From UBA11164 sp002420085 (lineage in GTDB: Bacteria; Pseudomonadota; Gammaproteobacteria; Xanthomonadales; Xanthomonadaceae): DNA of 7,551 nucleotides. The notes under the pieces are model-generated. The model did no database searches and had not been told where the DNA came from. It saw only the letters and a list, made by a program, of their open reading frames with translations. The position numbers were made by a program, and so were the translations under genes. The stretch spans positions 1 through 7,551 of the forward strand of contig DALYLJ010000162.1 in the NCBI GenBank assembly GCA_031976395.1, given 5' to 3'. Below are positions 1 through 5,716 of this stretch, piece by piece (within the stretch, counting starts at the first letter, position 1; every line of letters begins with the position of its first letter).

Positions 1-557
1 TCCGACAGCCCGGCGATCGCCAGGACCGGCACCCCGAAGCGCTGGCTCAGTTCGCAGGCGGCGGAGCGTTCATCGTCCTGGCCGCGCTCCTGCCGATCGA
101 GGGCGACCAGGACCGCACAGACCTCACCCCCGGCGGCCGCGATCCGGGCGAAGGCTTCCCGAGCCGCCGTGCCAGCGGTGATCACATCGTCCACGATCAC
201 CACTCGGCCGGCCACCGGTGCCCCGATCAGCACCCCGCCTTCGCCATGATCCTTGGCTTCCTTGCGGTCGAAGGCGACCGGTACATCGCGGCCGCGCGCG
301 GCCAGTGCCAGTGCCAGCGCGGTCGCCAGCGGGATGCCCTTGTAGGCCGGACCGAACAGCATGTCGAATTCGACATTGGCGCAGGCCAGGGTATCGGCGT
401 AGCAACGACCGAGGGTCGCCAGCGCTGCCCCGGAATCGAACCGGCCGGCATTGAAGAAGTACGGACTGACCCGCCCGGACTTGAGGGTGAACTCGCCGAA
501 GCGCAAGGCTTGACGTGCCAGGGCGAGTTCCAGGAAGTGCTGCTGATGGAGACGCAT
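1..557 (-). CDS. pyrE: Orotate phosphoribosyltransferase PyrE (C-terminus off the left edge)
   Basis: Transfers the phosphoribosyl group of PRPP to orotate, giving OMP in de novo pyrimidine synthesis; cytosolic, dimeric in the known family. The window holds 185 residues from the ATG at 557 with no stop before the edge; the E. coli enzyme is about 213 residues, so only roughly the last 28 are missing. Visible landmarks are FTLKSGRVSPYFFN (23-36, the orotate/PRPP-binding N-terminal segment), GPAYKGIPLA (69-78), the flexible-loop region FDRKEAKDHGEGG (96-108) and the PRPP-binding signature VIVDDVITAGTA (120-131). The ATG is the natural start because the MRLHQQHFLELAL beginning matches the usual length; no strong Shine-Dalgarno sequence precedes it. 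It is divergent from the exonuclease III gene, with about 200 bases between them holding a candidate promoter and hairpin. Nothing broken is seen. Confidence 0.95.
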   Translation of the reverse strand, partial: MRLHQQHFLELALARQALRFGEFTLKSGRVSPYFFNAGRFDSGAALATLGRCYADTLACANVEFDMLFGPAYKGIPLATALALALAARGRDVPVAFDRKEAKDHGEGGVLIGAPVAGRVVIVDDVITAGTAAREAFARIAAAGGEVCAVLVALDRQERGQDDERSAACELSQRFGVPVLAIAGLS

Positions 558-615
558 GATGGGGCGGGATCGCTGCCAGACAGGGGACGTCGACGACTGG
601 GCAGCGAGACGTGCG

Positions 616-646
616 GCCACAGCGCCAGCCCAGGATGGGCTGTGGC
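616..646. repeat. Perfect 8-bp inverted repeat in the pyrE leader
   Basis: GCCACAGC at 616-623 is exactly complementary to GCTGTGGC at 639-646, with a 15-base spacer. It lies 59 bases upstream of the pyrE start and immediately downstream of a possible pyrE -10 element, so a stem-loop would form at the very 5' end of the pyrE transcript. No run of T follows on either strand, so it is not a classical attenuator terminator. It could be an mRNA-stabilising 5' stem, an operator, or chance in GC-rich DNA. Confidence 0.5.
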
Positions 647-649
647 GCC

Positions 650-655
650 AGTGTA
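650..655 (-). promoter_or_regulatory. Candidate -10 element for pyrE
   Basis: Read on the minus strand the hexamer is TACACT in the context CGCTACACTGG, a reasonable sigma70 -10 match. No good -35 is visible at 16-18 bases. Transcription would begin near 642-644, giving a leader of about 85 bases that starts with the inverted repeat. Assigned by position and hexamer only. Confidence 0.35.
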
Positions 656-724
656 GCGCGTGGCGGTCGGCCGCCATGTCGGTACGGACCCGCCTCGCCA
701 CGGGCGCCGACCGGCGTTCTCCGG

Positions 725-730
725 CACAAT
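725..730 (+). promoter_or_regulatory. Candidate -10 element for the exonuclease/ampG operon
   Basis: CACAAT sits 29 bases before the exonuclease ATG in the context GGCACAATCAG. No clear -35 is seen. Transcription would begin near 736-738, leaving a short leader without an obvious Shine-Dalgarno sequence. Weak evidence, based on spacing to the gene. Confidence 0.3.
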
Positions 731-759
731 CAGCGCCGATCCCCGGAATTCGCCCCCGC

Positions 760-1524
760 ATGCAGATCATCACCTTCAATGCCAATGGCCTGCGCTCCGC
801 CGCCAGCAAGGGCTTCTTCGACTGGTTCGCCGAGCGCGATGCCGATGTCCTGTGCGTGCAGGAGACCAAGGCCCAGGAGCACCAATTGGCCGAGGCCGCC
901 TATCGACCGGCCGGCTACCACGCCCACTTCCGTGATGCCAGCACGCGCAACGGCTACAGCGGTGTCGCCATCTACTCCAAGGCCGAACCGGATGCCGTGC
1001 TCAGTGCGCTCGGTTGGCCCGACTTCGACGAGGAGGGTCGCTACATCGAGGCTCGCTTCGGCGCGCTCAGTGTCGTCTCGCTGTACTTTCCGTCGGGTTC
1101 TTCCGGTGAACTGCGGCAGGACTTCAAGTTCCGCTGCATGGAGTGGTTCGGTCCGATCCTCGATGACTGGCTGGCCAGTGGCCGTGACTACATCGTCTGC
1201 GGCGATTGGAACATCGTGCGCAGCGAGCAGGACATCCGCAATTGGCGCTCGAACCAGAAGAACTCCGGCTGTCTGCCGGAAGAGCGCGCCTGGATGAATG
1301 GCCTGATCGAGCGGGGCTGGATCGATAGCTACCGCCACCTGCGCCCGGACGGCGAGGACTACACCTGGTGGTCGCAGCGGGGCGCTGCGCGGGCCAAGGA
1401 TGTGGGTTGGCGGATCGACTACCAGTTGGTCAGCCCCGGTCTGGCCAGCCGACTGAGCGATTGTGCGATCGCGCGCGAGCCGAAGTTTTCCGACCACGCA
1501 CCCTACACGGTCGACTACCTGTGA
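760..1524 (+). CDS. xthA: Exodeoxyribonuclease III / AP endonuclease family protein
   Basis: A 254-residue member of the exonuclease III (EEP) family, which cuts DNA at abasic sites and removes nucleotides from 3' ends in base-excision repair using Mg2+. The metal and catalytic residues can all be placed: N7 in ITFNANG, E35 in QETKAQ, Y109 in SLYFPSG, D149 and N151 in CGDWNIV, D220 in WRIDYQLVS, and D245-H246 in FSDHAP. This matters because in Pseudomonas the pyrE-adjacent homologue is Crc, which has lost several of these residues; here they are intact, so a real nuclease is expected. Reading upstream of 760 is open, but MQIITFNANG is the normal family N-terminus. It overlaps the following ampG-like gene by 4 bases (GTGA), so the two are probably co-transcribed. 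Length and codon use are ordinary for the host. Confidence 0.93.
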   Translation: MQIITFNANGLRSAASKGFFDWFAERDADVLCVQETKAQEHQLAEAAYRPAGYHAHFRDASTRNGYSGVAIYSKAEPDAVLSALGWPDFDEEGRYIEARFGALSVVSLYFPSGSSGELRQDFKFRCMEWFGPILDDWLASGRDYIVCGDWNIVRSEQDIRNWRSNQKNSGCLPEERAWMNGLIERGWIDSYRHLRPDGEDYTWWSQRGAARAKDVGWRIDYQLVSPGLASRLSDCAIAREPKFSDHAPYTVDYL

Positions 1525-2840
1525 GCGTGAGCAGTACACGGGTGCTCGGCCAGCGCATGCTGGCCAGTGTTCGGCCTTATCTCCAGCGTGAGCCGCTGGC
1601 TGCCCTGTGCCTGGGCCTGTCGTCGGGCTTTCCCTACGCCATGATCGGTGCCACCCTGACCACCCGGCTGGCCCAGGACGGTATCGACAAGCGCACCATC
1701 ACCGCGTTCTCGCTCGCCTTCCTGATGTACAACCTGAAGTTCCTGTGGGCGCCGCTGATCGACGGCGTGCGCCTGCCGTTGCTGCACCGGTTGGGCCAGC
1801 GGGTGTCGTGGATGCTGCTGTGCGGCGTCTGGGTGATGGCGGCGGTGATCTGGCTGGGCAGCCTCGATCCGACCAGCGACCTGCGCTGGTTGGTGTTGGC
1901 CGCGCTGATGGTCGGTGTGGCCGGCGCCAGCTACGACATCGTGATCGATGCCTACCGGATCGAGACCCTGCGCCCCGAGCAGTTGGGCGTCGGTTCCGGC
2001 ATGTCGCAGTACGGCTGGCGGATCGGCTCGGTGAGCGCCGGTTCGCTGGCATTGTTGGTCGCCAGCCACAGCGGCTGGTCGCTGGCCTACCTGCTGTGTG
2101 CCCTGCTGGCCCTGCCGGCCATGCTGACCGCCCTGGTGCTCGGCGAGCCAGCCCGACACATCGCCCTGGCGACCGGCCGTGGGCTGGGCCAGGTGGTCGA
2201 TGCCGTGGTGCGCCCACTGGCTGAGTTTCTGCTGCGGCGCGGCGCACCACTGGTGTTGTTGTTCGTGCTGCTGCACAAGATCGGCGACACCCTGGCCAAT
2301 CTCACCCTGCGCCTGCTGCTCAACGATCTCGGTTTCAGCAACGAGGAGATCGCCACCTGGGATGTCGGCATCGGCTTCATTGCCTACCTGGTCGGCATCT
2401 TCCTCGGTGGCATGGTCTACACCGCCCTCGGACTGAAGCGCTCGGTCCTGCTGGCCCTGGTGCTGATGGCCGTGTCCAACCTCAGCTTCGCCTGGCTGGC
2501 CGCCGTGGGGCAGTCCAATGCCCTGCTGGCGTTCACGGTCGCCTTCGAGAACGTCGCCAGTGGCATCGGCGGCGTGGTGGTGGTGGCCTATCTCTCGGCG
2601 CTGTGCAACCTCGCCTATACCGCTACCCAGTTCGCCCTGCTCTCGGCGGCGGCCAGCGTGGTTGGTCGGCTGCTGTCCGGTACCACGGCCGGTGGCCTGA
2701 TCGAGGCGCTCGGCTATGTCCCGTTCTACCTGCTGACCACGCTGGTGGCCGTGCCCGGAATCCTTCTCTATGTCCTCATGATGCGGACCGGCCTGATCGA
2801 TCGCTCGCTCGGCAGCGCGGGTCGCGTGGGTACCGGCTAG
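1521..2840 (+). CDS. ampG: AmpG-family muropeptide permease (MFS)
   Basis: Inner-membrane transporter of the major facilitator superfamily, related to AmpG, which imports GlcNAc-anhydroMurNAc peptides released in cell-wall turnover and so links recycling to beta-lactamase induction in other bacteria. The product is about 439 residues, mostly hydrophobic segments consistent with about 12 membrane spans. AmpG-like blocks are LCLGLSSGFPYAM (29-41), FSLAFLMYNLKFLWAPLIDG (63-82) and ASYDIVIDAYRIETL (136-150), matching the E. coli pattern KFLWSPLMD and SASQDIVFDAW. I chose the GTG at 1521 because it overlaps the upstream stop as GTGA, suggesting coupled translation; GTG 1527 and ATG 1557 are alternatives. 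It lacks the longer C-terminus of some AmpG proteins. Transport of muropeptides is inferred from family; some relatives have untested substrates. Confidence 0.87.
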   Translation: MSVSSTRVLGQRMLASVRPYLQREPLAALCLGLSSGFPYAMIGATLTTRLAQDGIDKRTITAFSLAFLMYNLKFLWAPLIDGVRLPLLHRLGQRVSWMLLCGVWVMAAVIWLGSLDPTSDLRWLVLAALMVGVAGASYDIVIDAYRIETLRPEQLGVGSGMSQYGWRIGSVSAGSLALLVASHSGWSLAYLLCALLALPAMLTALVLGEPARHIALATGRGLGQVVDAVVRPLAEFLLRRGAPLVLLFVLLHKIGDTLANLTLRLLLNDLGFSNEEIATWDVGIGFIAYLVGIFLGGMVYTALGLKRSVLLALVLMAVSNLSFAWLAAVGQSNALLAFTVAFENVASGIGGVVVVAYLSALCNLAYTATQFALLSAAASVVGRLLSGTTAGGLIEALGYVPFYLLTTLVAVPGILLYVLMMRTGLIDRSLGSAGRVGTG

Positions 2841-3104
2841 CGCAGCCCTGGCATCGCACGCGGGCTTCCGTTTTCGTCTGCGAATGAATACCCTAGCGCG
2901 CAGGATGGACCGGGCTTCAGGGGGGCTCGTTCCGCCGGCCGCGCAGATGTTCGCGGTCATCGGCCATGGTCGGCAGGCCAGGGTCGCCGGAGTCGCGCGA
3001 GGCAGGACGCGCCCGCTGCGGAGTCGATCGTCACCCGACGGTCGCCGACGTCACGACTCCGGTTTCATCAATCGTCGAAACTTCTCGGCGCGGAGCCCCC
3101 CACC
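2841..3104. other. Intergenic region after ampG
   Basis: No convincing gene. A short hairpin-like element CGG-GCTT-CCG at 2861-2870 is followed by TTTT (2871-2874) and could be a weak terminator for the exonuclease/ampG operon, but the stem is only 3-4 bp. The rest is GC-rich without a recognisable promoter; a promoter for the small downstream gene is presumably near 3040-3080 but cannot be pointed to with confidence. Confidence 0.4.
3092..3095 (+). promoter_or_regulatory. Ribosome-binding site of the small RHH gene
   Basis: GGAG lies 9 bases before the ATG at 3105. It supports this small reading frame as a translated gene and fixes its start. Confidence 0.55.
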
Positions 3105-3365
3105 ATGTCCGATCTGCTGTTGCGAGATGTGACCCCCGAACTGTTCGAGCGATTGCACGTGCTCGCCAGCCACAGCGGCCGACCGATCGAATCGGTCGCT
3201 GCCGAACTGCTCAGACAGGCGGTTGGCCTGACGCCGCGTTCGCCCACCGATCTGAGCCGCCTCGAAGAAGTCCTCCAGGACACCGAATCGCAATTGCTGG
3301 TCGAAGCGATCGCCGCGATGGAAGGGCTTCCCGACGACAGCTTCGTCACCACCGACCGGGTCTGA
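3105..3365 (+). CDS. Small ribbon-helix-helix (FitA-like) protein, solitary antitoxin-like
   Basis: An 86-residue protein. Its N-terminal 40 residues fit the Arc/MetJ-type ribbon-helix-helix DNA-binding fold: strand LLLRDV (4-9), helix from about 10 to 24 (TPELFERLHVLASHSG), turn GRPIE (25-29), helix about 28-40 (IESVAAELLRQAV). This arrangement resembles FitA/VapB-type antitoxins, which bind their own operator and neutralise a PIN-domain RNase. The C-terminal part (50-86) is acidic and helical, as expected of a toxin-binding tail. No PIN or other toxin gene follows or precedes: the next gene is a convergent kinase beginning 53 bases beyond. It may therefore be an orphan antitoxin or a stand-alone regulator. 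A ribosome-binding site supports the start. The family assignment comes from pattern, not from a search. Confidence 0.68.
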   Translation: MSDLLLRDVTPELFERLHVLASHSGRPIESVAAELLRQAVGLTPRSPTDLSRLEEVLQDTESQLLVEAIAAMEGLPDDSFVTTDRV

Positions 3366-3381
3366 GCATCCGCGCGCGCAA

Positions 3382-3411
3382 CAGCGGCCACGCCCCAAGC
3401 GCCGGCCGCTG
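3382..3411. terminator. GC-rich hairpin between convergent genes
   Basis: CAGCGGCC (3382-3389) and GGCCGCTG (3404-3411) form a perfect 8-bp stem with a 14-base loop, located between the ends of the small RHH gene and the leftward kinase gene. There is no T-run on either side, so it is not a canonical intrinsic terminator, but its position between convergent stops suggests a bidirectional transcript end. Confidence 0.45.
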
Positions 3412-3418
3412 ACTGGGC

Positions 3419-4357
3419 TCAGTCCAGGGCGTAACCGAACTGCTGCCGGAACTGCTCGCTGAACTCGGCGTAGTCGAAACGCTGGTTCTGCGGACCGAGG
3501 TGCTCGATCTTGATTGCCCCCATCAACGAGGCGATCCGACCGGCGGTGGCCAGGTCCATGCCGCGCATCAGCCCGAAGATCAGTCCAGCGCGATAGGCAT
3601 CGCCACAGCCGGTCGGATCGACCACGCGGATCGGATTGGCCGCCGGCACGCGGGTGGTCTTGCCATCCGGAGTCAGGATGTCGGAGCCGGCCGAGCCACG
3701 GGTGACGATATAGGCCCGCACGCGCTCGGCGATCTGCCGTTCACCGAGGCCGGTCTTGTCCTGGAGCAGATTCGATTCGTAGTCGTTGACCGTCACGTAG
3801 GTCGCCTGTTCGATCATGGTGGTCAGTTCATGGCCGTTGTAGAGCGGCATCGCCTGGCCGGGATCGAAGATGAAGGGAATGCCCAGTTCGGCGAACTCGA
3901 CGCAGTTCTGAAGCATCGCCTCGTAGCCGTCCGGCCCGACGATGCCAAACCCGATGTCCGGAACGTCGCGGACATGGTTCTCGAACGAGCGCATCATCGC
4001 CCCAGGGTGGAAGGCGGTGATCTGGTTGTCGTCGAGATCGGTGGTGATGAACGCCTGAGCAGTGAACAGGTCCGGGATCTCCTTGACCCGCGACAGGTCG
4101 ATCCCGCACTGGCGGAAATGCTCGCGGTACGGACCGAAATCCTGGCCGACCGTCGCCATCGGGATCGGATTGCCGCCCAGCAGCTTCAGTCCGTAGGAGA
4201 TGTTGCCAGCGCAGCCGCCGAACTCGCGGCGCATGCGCGGCACCAGGAACGAAACATTGAGGATATGCACCTTCTCCGGGAGGATGTGGTGCTTGAACCG
4301 GTCCTGGAACACCATGATGGTGTCGTAGGCGAGCGAGCCGCAGATCAGGGCAGACAT
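3419..4357 (-). CDS. PfkB-family kinase, adenosine-kinase-like
   Basis: A 312-residue ribokinase/PfkB-fold kinase. Signature 1 is the glycine-rich FGGCAGNISYGLKLLGG (46-62); signature 2 is DPTGCGDAYRAG (247-258), with D253 the expected catalytic base and the GCGD segment forming the anion hole. NDYE (191-194) is the usual metal/phosphate-associated motif, and VTRGSAGS (218-225) precedes the ATP site. The N-terminal layout (GSLAYDTIM, FKHHILPEK, VSFLV) is close, from memory, to the bacterial adenosine kinase AdoK of Mycobacterium, so phosphorylation of adenosine to AMP with ATP is the best guess; another nucleoside or sugar substrate is possible. I chose ATG 4357 because MSALICGSLAYD begins the family domain directly and GGAG lies 11-12 bases upstream; the frame is open to 4420. 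The gene is host-like in composition and intact. Confidence 0.9.
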   Translation of the reverse strand: MSALICGSLAYDTIMVFQDRFKHHILPEKVHILNVSFLVPRMRREFGGCAGNISYGLKLLGGNPIPMATVGQDFGPYREHFRQCGIDLSRVKEIPDLFTAQAFITTDLDDNQITAFHPGAMMRSFENHVRDVPDIGFGIVGPDGYEAMLQNCVEFAELGIPFIFDPGQAMPLYNGHELTTMIEQATYVTVNDYESNLLQDKTGLGERQIAERVRAYIVTRGSAGSDILTPDGKTTRVPAANPIRVVDPTGCGDAYRAGLIFGLMRGMDLATAGRIASLMGAIKIEHLGPQNQRFDYAEFSEQFRQQFGYALD

Positions 4358-4763
4358 GGTCGAGGGTATCTCCAGACGAATTCGAATGCCCTCGGCCTGG
4401 ATCATGTGCAATTTCGGCACACGGATCGATCGCGCACCCGCTCAGCCAGCCGGCAGTGGCGCCGACCGCATCTCGGGGAGCGAGGGCGGGCGGTATCTTA
4501 ACCCGCCTCGCACGGGAGCGGGTTTGCGCTCGTGGCTGTCCGAGCAGCCGGCTTGCGAGCAGCCAGTGCCAGCAGCCGACGTCCGAGCACCCCCTGTGAT
4601 CCCACCGATGATGCGGTACACCAGACATCGGCACAGCGGGTATCGCCGGTACGGGCCTGGCCATGGTCAGTGACGTCGCTCGCGAATGCTGCGCCCTCGA
4701 TTGTCGAGTGATGCTCGGCCCTCACCTTGCCTCGGGTGGTCGTCCGCCGATCGGGCATGTCAG
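4358..4763. other. Gene-free region between the kinase and the restriction operon
   Basis: No supported gene; the open frames here have no family resemblance or ribosome-binding site. The left half is the upstream region of the kinase. It contains TGTGC/GCACA arms (4405-4409 and 4417-4421), a larger bulged hairpin (4480-4511) and a small GAGCG/CGCTC hairpin (4516-4531). The middle has three copies of the short word AGCAGCC (about 4543-4577). The right part, downstream of the endonuclease stop, has a CTCGA-TTG-TCGAG hairpin (4696-4708) without a T-run. Composition is host-like, so the boundary of the acquired block is probably near 4760. Confidence 0.5.
4480..4511. repeat. Bulged hairpin around a possible kinase -10 element
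   Basis: GCGAGGGCGGG (4480-4490) pairs with CCCGCCTCGC (4502-4511) through 10 base pairs with one bulged G and an 11-base loop. On the minus strand the loop region contains TAAGAT (4495-4500), a 4-of-6 match to a -10 hexamer, which would start a transcript about 130 bases before the kinase ATG. No good -35 is seen. It could be an operator overlapping the promoter or a stem-loop in the leader. Confidence 0.35.
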
Positions 4764-5716
4764 TCAGGCCGGGTCGTAGGGCCCAAGAAAACGCACGCCA
4801 TCGAAATGAATCAAATGGGAGGGAGCATCCGCCACCCATACCTCGGTTTCCCAGGCAATCTCGCCAAGATAGCGGCCCATGACAGCCCTATTCGGGAATG
4901 CAGTAACATAAACAATCCCAGCGGTAGAGCCGGAAAACAGCATTGCAAGCTCTGCATGACGCTTGCCATCAACCGGGCCATGACTTGTGACCGATTCAAG
5001 CAGGAGTAACCAATTTTCGATACGAAATATAACACGACGTCGGGCATCTTGCCGTGCGGGTCCACAGTGACACCGAGCTTCGCCAACAATGACGAATCGA
5101 AGTAACTCCATTTTTCACGTGGGTCACCGACATAGACGACAATGCTGCCCGGCGCGAAGCGTGGCGCAAAGTCGCGGATGATGGCCAGAATCAATTCATT
5201 GTGCTCGCCAGGACTGAGGGCAATAGTCCTGCCTGGCGCGATCTCGACCGGGATGCGATACTGGTTTCTTTCCTTCGTATAGCGTACCATGAGTGTTTCG
5301 CGCGTAGACAGATACGAAGTCAATTGATCGTTCCATGTCTGGGTTCCGAAGCTGCGCAGAATAGTGAGCACAGAAGATTCAATTCGATAGACAGTCTTTG
5401 GGCTATTAACAGCTCGATTGGGCTGATCTGGGTTGCATAGAATGATGCCGGCGTTACAGAACTGATGTATGGTCTGTCGGCGAAACGATTCACGTGTGTT
5501 GGGTGCATATTCCCTGTTGTAATGGTGGCGTATCCATTCCATGATCGGCGTAATGCCCATGAGCGGATCTTCGGACCGTGACCACGGTCGCTCTGGTGTG
5601 AGGTTGAGAAGCGCAAGTAGAGCGAGCGCAGAACGCTCGTTCTGTTGTGCCTTGGGTAATCCGAGAGCGGCAATGACCTCCTGCGCGCTTTCGATGTGGT
5701 TATGTTTTTCATTCAT
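4764..5716 (-). pseudogene. PstI/BsuBI-type restriction endonuclease, frameshifted
   Basis: Type II restriction endonuclease of the BsuBI/PstI family, whose characterised members cut CTGCAG. The reading frame from ATG 5716 gives the N-terminal winged-helix part (about 1-160) and the start of the catalytic part: HNELILAIIRDFAPRF (172-187), VVYVGDPREKWSYFD (193-207), GVTVDPHGKMPDVVLY (215-230). After K234 homology moves to the -1 frame, which continues NWLLLLESVTSHGPVDGKRH and ends WVADAPSHLIHF...RFLGPYDPA at the stop at 4764. The break is at four A's (5014-5017); one more A restores a continuous 317-residue protein, matching PstI/BsuBI length. The break falls between the catalytic PD (225-226) and E241, so the shifted 301-residue product ending at 4811 should be inactive. 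Its ATG overlaps the methylase stop as ATGA. The family call is firm; whether the lesion is real, phase-variable or a sequencing error is open. Confidence 0.87.
5014..5017 (-). other. Frameshift site: A4 run in the endonuclease
   Basis: Read on the minus strand the context is GTA TCG AAA ATT GG. With five A's it would read V-S-K-N-W, joining the upstream family homology to the downstream homology with no gap. The present sequence needs a -1 shift; the run is not a canonical X-XXY-YYZ slippery heptamer in this frame, so programmed frameshifting is unlikely. Confidence 0.8.

Noticed and set aside
1515..2960. Long minus-strand frame opposite ampG
   Set aside because: Its composition is that of the antisense of a GC-rich membrane protein gene (rich in Q, H and G); the plus strand has clear AmpG homology.
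3051..3398. Minus-strand frames opposite the small RHH gene
   Set aside because: No family pattern or ribosome-binding site; the plus-strand frame has both an RHH-like sequence and a Shine-Dalgarno site.
4538..4590. Repeated AGCAGCC words as a possible CRISPR or iteron array
   Set aside because: Copies are only 7-9 bases, unevenly spaced and few; no regular repeat-spacer structure exists.
4498..4839. Open reading frame of 113 codons on the minus strand between the R-M operon and the kinase
   Set aside because: Overlaps the endonuclease 3' end in another frame, has no ribosome-binding site, and shows no domain-like pattern.
4811..5013. The 67 codons following the frameshift in the original endonuclease frame as a genuine C-terminus
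   Set aside because: They have no family resemblance, whereas the -1 frame over the same bases carries the conserved PstI/BsuBI C-terminal motifs down to FLGPY.
5010..5020. Programmed -1 ribosomal frameshifting in the endonuclease
   Set aside because: The run in its zero frame (TCG AAA ATT) is not an X-XXY-YYZ slippery heptamer; re-pairing on GAA after AAA would be poor, and no downstream pseudoknot was apparent.
4764..5111. A separate small gene starting at ATG 5111
   Set aside because: No ribosome-binding site precedes it, and its sequence from 5015 on is simply the C-terminal part of the endonuclease.
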